From Polytrichum commune (lineage: Eukaryota > Streptophyta > Polytrichopsida > Polytrichales > Polytrichaceae): a stretch of DNA of 64,000 nucleotides. Each line of letters starts with the position of its first letter. The first letter of the stretch is position 1. The stretch spans positions 4,896,001 through 4,960,000 of the forward strand of contig OX485803.1 in assembly GCA_950295325.1 (NCBI GenBank), read 5' to 3'. Below the pieces are notes generated by a model that did no database searches, was not told where the DNA came from, and worked only from the letters and a program-made list of their open reading frames with translations. Of this stretch, positions 59,498-64,000 are shown piece by piece. The position numbers and the translations under genes were made by a program.

Positions 59498-59919
59498 AGG
59501 TAGAAATACCATAAGCAGTTAACCACCCTCTAGCCGTGCATTAGACCGCCGTCATAATGATGAAGTGCCATTTCTGAAACGGATCATGGCTTGGCGGCAA
59601 CTTCAATACGTGCACACTTAATGTAGCCAATGAGAGGCAAGTGTTAATGTACTCATGAGGTAACTGATTTAGACGATGTTCTGTATGGAAATGCAGAGTA
59701 CCGTGTTCGCTGTAGGGAAAATCTAGTAAACGAGTAGGGGGTTGAACAAACTTTCCACTTTGAAAAATTGTGGAATTTTTTGTACAAGGCAGAAATATAT
59801 GAAACAACTTGCATTGTTCACGAATCCTTCTCGTCTATCTTGGAAAATTATCTCATGATTGTCAGACCAGATCTTCAATGCGAATCACCTTATTTTCACA
59901 GGTTATGGTATTTCTACCT
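59498..59919. mobile_element. TA-target MITE, copy 2
   Basis: 422 bp with ends AGGTAGAAATACCATAA and exact inverse TTATGGTATTTCTACCT, flanked by TA at 59496-59497 and 59920-59921. Similar along its whole length to 42686-43107. Confidence 0.85.
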
Positions 59920-61084
59920 TATTTGCATACTTACAACATGTGCCTCCTGCCAGTGTAAAATTGAAAGCCTTCCAGATTATACATGGCATGACTTTAATAA
60001 GGAAATGGCCGGAGACAGAAGAAGCTGAGAAGAAAACGTTGGTTTCCCTAGCTGTTGGCCCTGACTTAACTTAGGTTCAGTCGGGGAGTGCCGTGCAGAC
60101 AGAGACAGTGTCCATGGTACGCTAAGTTGCGATTATTAATTGATTTCATGAGGGCATGAGGATGCGGCAAGTGAGATAAAGATAAGGTCGGACTTCTGGG
60201 GATTTGAGGTTCTTGGTTATCTCAACGCCTTGTTCACGTGGGTCGCAACTCCCAACTGCCCAGTCACTTGAGGTCGATCCGTGCAACCTCAGCAAGGAAG
60301 TTGGGGCTCTTCACATCACACGGGTTCCAATTTCTAATAAGTCTCAAGTATGATGTGGATGCTTCCATGGCAACATTGTTGGGAGGTGAGACTCAAGACT
60401 TGTGTTGAGAGTTGGGTTAGTAGAGAAGGGGTGTATGTTTCAGTGTAATTCTAAGAATGGACACCAAGAATATACTTGTTTTAAAGAGTTTAAGTTATGT
60501 GCTCAACATTTGTAATCATTCTATGTCCAGTAGTCAACATAATTGAGAAAGATTATGAATTGAGAAAGAGAATCTTCATATTCGTAATGACTCATACATT
60601 CATGCCATTATAAGCATATGAGTCGGGGGCAATTATCATGTGTCTTTAGAAAGTTTGTAAAAGAATCTACCATGGTGGTAGATTTGCATAATTCTTTCAT
60701 CAACACCATATGGTTGCTTAGGACTCGAATGATGATAATGTATGATAAGCTACAAACATTAAACAAACATGGCCATGTACACCATTTGGATTTGCTAATC
60801 ATCTTGCACTAATTACATATTCGCATATCCTACAAGAAGTGGGTGCAGAGATAAAAGTGTCCAATTAAGGCTCACTTACTTGACACTTGTGGATGCACAA
60901 AACCTCAACCTCGCAAATCCAAGTAGTATCTATAAGGTAGCAAAGAGCATAAAACATTCAAATAAATAAGGCCCATCTAAGGTAGAGAAGTCTTAAGTGG
61001 TTACATTTCCTGAAGAGCCCCCGTCTCCTAGGATATGGAACACGCAATTAGTATGAGATGGTTAGCAAATCCAAAGCGATGTTG

Positions 61085-61628
61085 CTTGGGGGGGTCATTG
61101 GCGAAAATCGTAGAAACAATGTGTGATAAAAAATAAGGTCTAATATGTTCATCATAGATAAATTTTGCAAAAAACGTACATATAATATAGGGGTTTTTTA
61201 AATAATGAAACATGTTTAAAATACCATCACATAATTTGGCCTTTTTTTATCTAGTCAATATATTTAAAATTACATGGATTCAACTACTAGAGGTAGCGGG
61301 TCTAGGGTAGGGTTTGTGCTAGTGGATGAAAAGAGGAAAAAAAAATGAACAATAGTTGGGCTCTGATTAAGAAAAAAAAGGGGTATAGTTAAAAAGAGAT
61401 GATTACTTGGGGTATAAAGAAAAAAAATGCAGTATAAGTAAAACATGATTTTTTTAAACAATTTTCCCAAAATTATAATTACTGATAGGTTGTATTAAAA
61501 TACAAGCATTTACCTTTATTTTGAAAAATATCATACCTTATAATCTTTTCTGCAATGTAAATAGCCCCCCGATAAATAGGTCTTGAGTGCACGTGTATGC
61601 AAAATATAAGAGGGAGTGAACCCCCTGA
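61085..61628. mobile_element. 544-bp insertion with 9-bp target duplication (Mutator-like MITE)
   Basis: GCGATGTTG is repeated exactly at 61076-61084 and 61629-61637. The paralogous copy at 63765-63773 has a single, diverged TTGATGCTA at the same place, and the flanks match on both sides, so this copy received an insertion. Ends CTTGGGGGGGTCA and inverted TCAGGGGGTTCA are short and imperfect. Nine-base duplication suggests a Mutator-like or hAT-distinct mobiliser. No transposase. Confidence 0.85.
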
Positions 61629-61954
61629 GCGATGTTGTAGGCACTTTCTTGATAATTTTTGGAGCTCATATGAACATCTTATTCATTACCAAAGATAAGA
61701 TTCTCGTGCTCATTACCCCAAATATGTTGATCATCAAGTCTAGAATGGTTATCATTTTTTGAGCACATAAACCAATGTTGTTAAAACGAGTCCTTTTGGT
61801 ATATGCTCTTCAAGCTACACCAAACCACATACCACTCAAATAGAGTAGAGGCACCCATAACCAATCACTTAAAAGACTATGTGCAAGATCTAGAGAAGTA
61901 TAAGGTGGTCCAAATATTTCATGTGTAGGAAGATAGCAATCAAGAGGGCTGCAA

Positions 61955-64000
61955 AATTTTCAGTTACTGGTAATTTTTCTTGATCAACATCTACATTTGG
62001 TTGGTGTGGGGTTAGGCAAGGATCAAACAACAACCAACGTACACATACATGTTTCAAAGAGATAGGACTACATCTTCGTATTTTATCAACTACTCCACAT
62101 TGAACAGTGAACACAATGAGGAGACTTGCTATGAAATATTCACTCAAGGAATCAACAAACATGTACTTCCAATAACCATAACTAAAATAGGGCAAGTCCG
62201 ATTTTCAATCGAGATTTGCTGATGCTTCACCGTAGATTAACTAGTGCAACACAATCTGATTGGTAGAAACAGGAGGACATGAAAAATGAACCAAACAATG
62301 CCCGCATACCTTATGTAAATCTGGAAATCTCCAAAAAAATCTGGAGGCTGCCCCTGCCCGTATCTGCCTCCCCCTACAAGCTCATAGTTCATAGGGGGTA
62401 CTTTAATGTCCGCCGCAAGAAATGGGGACACTGTGTTAAGTGCTGAGGAGAAAGCAGTTCCCTACGTTGATTGTGGGCTTCAGTCGGGAAGTGCAGACAG
62501 AGAAATTGTCCATGGGACAGGAAGTGGCCATTCTAAACCACATTTCTGGAGGTAGGCTACTGTTGGAGCTCAGTGAGGTTTTGGGCATGTGAGGAGAAGA
62601 TGAGATTGGACGTTTTTTGGGGAAAATCGAGGTATTGAAAGCCATCCAGATTATACATGGCATGACTTTAATAAGGAAATGGCCGGAGACAGAAGAAGCT
62701 GAGAAGAAAACGTTGGTTTCCCTAGCTGTTGGCCCTGACTTAACTTAGGTTTAGTGGGGGAGTGCTGTGCAGACAGAGACAGTGTCCATGGTACGCTAAG
62801 TTGCGATTATTAATTGATTTCATGAGGGTATGAGGATGCGGCAAGTGAGATAAAGATAAGGTCGGACTTCTGGGGATTTGAGGTTCTTGGTTATCTCAAC
62901 GCCTTGTTCACGGGTCCCAAGTCCCAAGTCCCGAGTCACCTGAGTCTTGAGGTCAATTTGTGCAACCTCAGTTATTGAGAGCATGGAAGTTGAGGCTTTT
63001 CACATCACACGGGTCCCAAGTCCTAAGTCTCAAGTATGATATGGATGCTTACATGGCAACATTTTTGGGACGTGAGGTTCAAGACTTGTGTTGAGAGTTG
63101 GGTTAGTAGAGATGGGGTGTATGTTTCAGTGTAAAGCTAAGAATGGACACCAAAAAAACACTTGGTTTAAAGAATTTAAGTTATGTGCTCAACATTTGTA
63201 ATCATTCTATGTCCAATACTCAATAGAAGTTGAGAAAGATTTTGAATTGAGAAAGAGAATCTTCATATTCGTAATGAATCATATATTCATGTCATTATAA
63301 GCATATGAGTCGGGGGCAATTATCATGCGTCTTTAGAAAGTTTGTAAAACAATCTACCATGGTGGTAGATTTGCATGATTCTTTCACCAACACAAGATGG
63401 TTGCTTAGGACTCGTATGATGATAATGTATGATTAGCTACAAACATTATGAAGAACATGACCATGTACACCATTTGGATTTGCTAATCATTTTGCACTAA
63501 TTACATATTTGCATATCCTACAAGAAGTGGGTGTAGAGCTAAAAGTGTCTAGTTAAGGCCCACTTACTTGACATTTGTGGACGCACAAAAACTCAACCTC
63601 GCAAATCCAAGTAGTATCTATAAGGTAACAAAGAACATAAAGCAACAAAACAAATAAGGCCCATCTAAGGTAGAGAAGTCTTAAGTGGTTACTTTTTCCC
63701 AAAGAGCCCCCGTCTCCTACGATATGGAACACGCAATTAGTACGAGATGGTTAGCAAATCCAAATTGATGCTATAGACACTTTCTTGACAAATTTTGGAG
63801 CTCATATGAACATCTTATTCATTATCAAAGTGAAGATTCTCATGCTCATTAAACAGTCATACGGGTCCCCCCCAAATAAGTTGATCATCAAGTCTAGAAT
63901 GGTTATCATTTTTGAGCACATAGTCCAATGTTTTTAAAACGTGCCCTTTTGGTATATGCTCTTGGAGCTACACCCGGGGCTACACCAAATTACATACCAC
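61955..64000. repeat. Segmental duplication, unit 2
   Basis: Compact version of unit 1 with blocks a, b, c and d nearly contiguous. It lacks the DNA between blocks seen in unit 1 and the 544-bp insertion. It includes R5 copy 4 (62035-62313) and runs to the window edge. Frames on either strand are short and motif-free. Confidence 0.75.

Larger units (their letters stand above)
56970..61850. repeat. Segmental duplication, unit 1
   Basis: Ordered blocks of this unit recur in 61955-64000. Block a is 56970-57302 against 61955-62314. Block b is 58304-58606 against 62331-62636. Block c is 59961-61075 against 62636-63764. Block d is 61638-61850 against 63774-64000. Unit 1 has extra DNA between blocks: an R2 copy, a foldback, a TA MITE and a 544-bp insertion. 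I see no gene in it. Confidence 0.75.

Noticed and set aside
1-64000. tRNA, rRNA or snoRNA genes
   Set aside because: None recognised by eye. The tRNA-like text around 8900 is repeat-derived and lacks a full cloverleaf that I could confirm.

Overview
The window looks like nuclear DNA of a non-seed land plant, most probably a moss. Genes are sparse in a background dense with transposons, and some carry introns with GT..AG borders. Two genes give the phylogenetic hint. One is a plastid-type dihydrolipoamide dehydrogenase with a chloroplast transit peptide. The other is a kinase-NB-ARC-LRR (PNL) immune receptor, a domain order reported from mosses. The organism call is inference; nothing here names a species.

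Layout. Positions 1-1395 and 18668-20049 are near-identical inverted arms. Each carries the same promoter and first exon (71 codons) of an unidentified gene. Between them lie several TIR elements (1326-4110), a decayed Tigger/pogo element (7552-8399), and an 8.5 kb L1-type LINE on the minus strand (8940-17473). The LINE has a 15-bp target-site duplication and interrupts an older tRNA-like repeat. From 20050 to 23540 there is no convincing gene, only microsatellites and two abutting TIR elements. The dihydrolipoamide dehydrogenase gene (23735-25462) is intact and intronless. From 25633 to 34670 there are an LRR-receptor relic, a Mutator-like MITE with a 10-bp target duplication, repeats and C-rich DNA. 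From 34676 to 39925 there is a broken MYND-finger gene of a type I associate with fungi, preceded by a tandem triplication, followed by a Ty1/copia remnant with a 136-bp LTR. A TIR element and a foldback repeat fill 40369-41873.

The PNL receptor runs on the minus strand from 49244 to 43927 in three exons with phase-0 introns. It encodes 1606 residues: hydrophobic N-terminus, helical region, kinase, NB-ARC, then 27 near-identical 24-residue LRRs. About ten more LRR units lie beyond its stop as a decaying tail. From 49300 to 64000 I see no gene I can support. That stretch is a patchwork of dispersed and tandem segmental duplications, with one 544-bp insertion whose empty site is preserved in the paralogous copy.

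Functionally, the two clear genes are unrelated: plastid 2-oxoacid dehydrogenase metabolism (E3 subunit) and intracellular pathogen sensing. The rest mainly records transposition, duplication and decay. All coordinates of repeats without stated TSDs are approximate, because they were aligned by eye.
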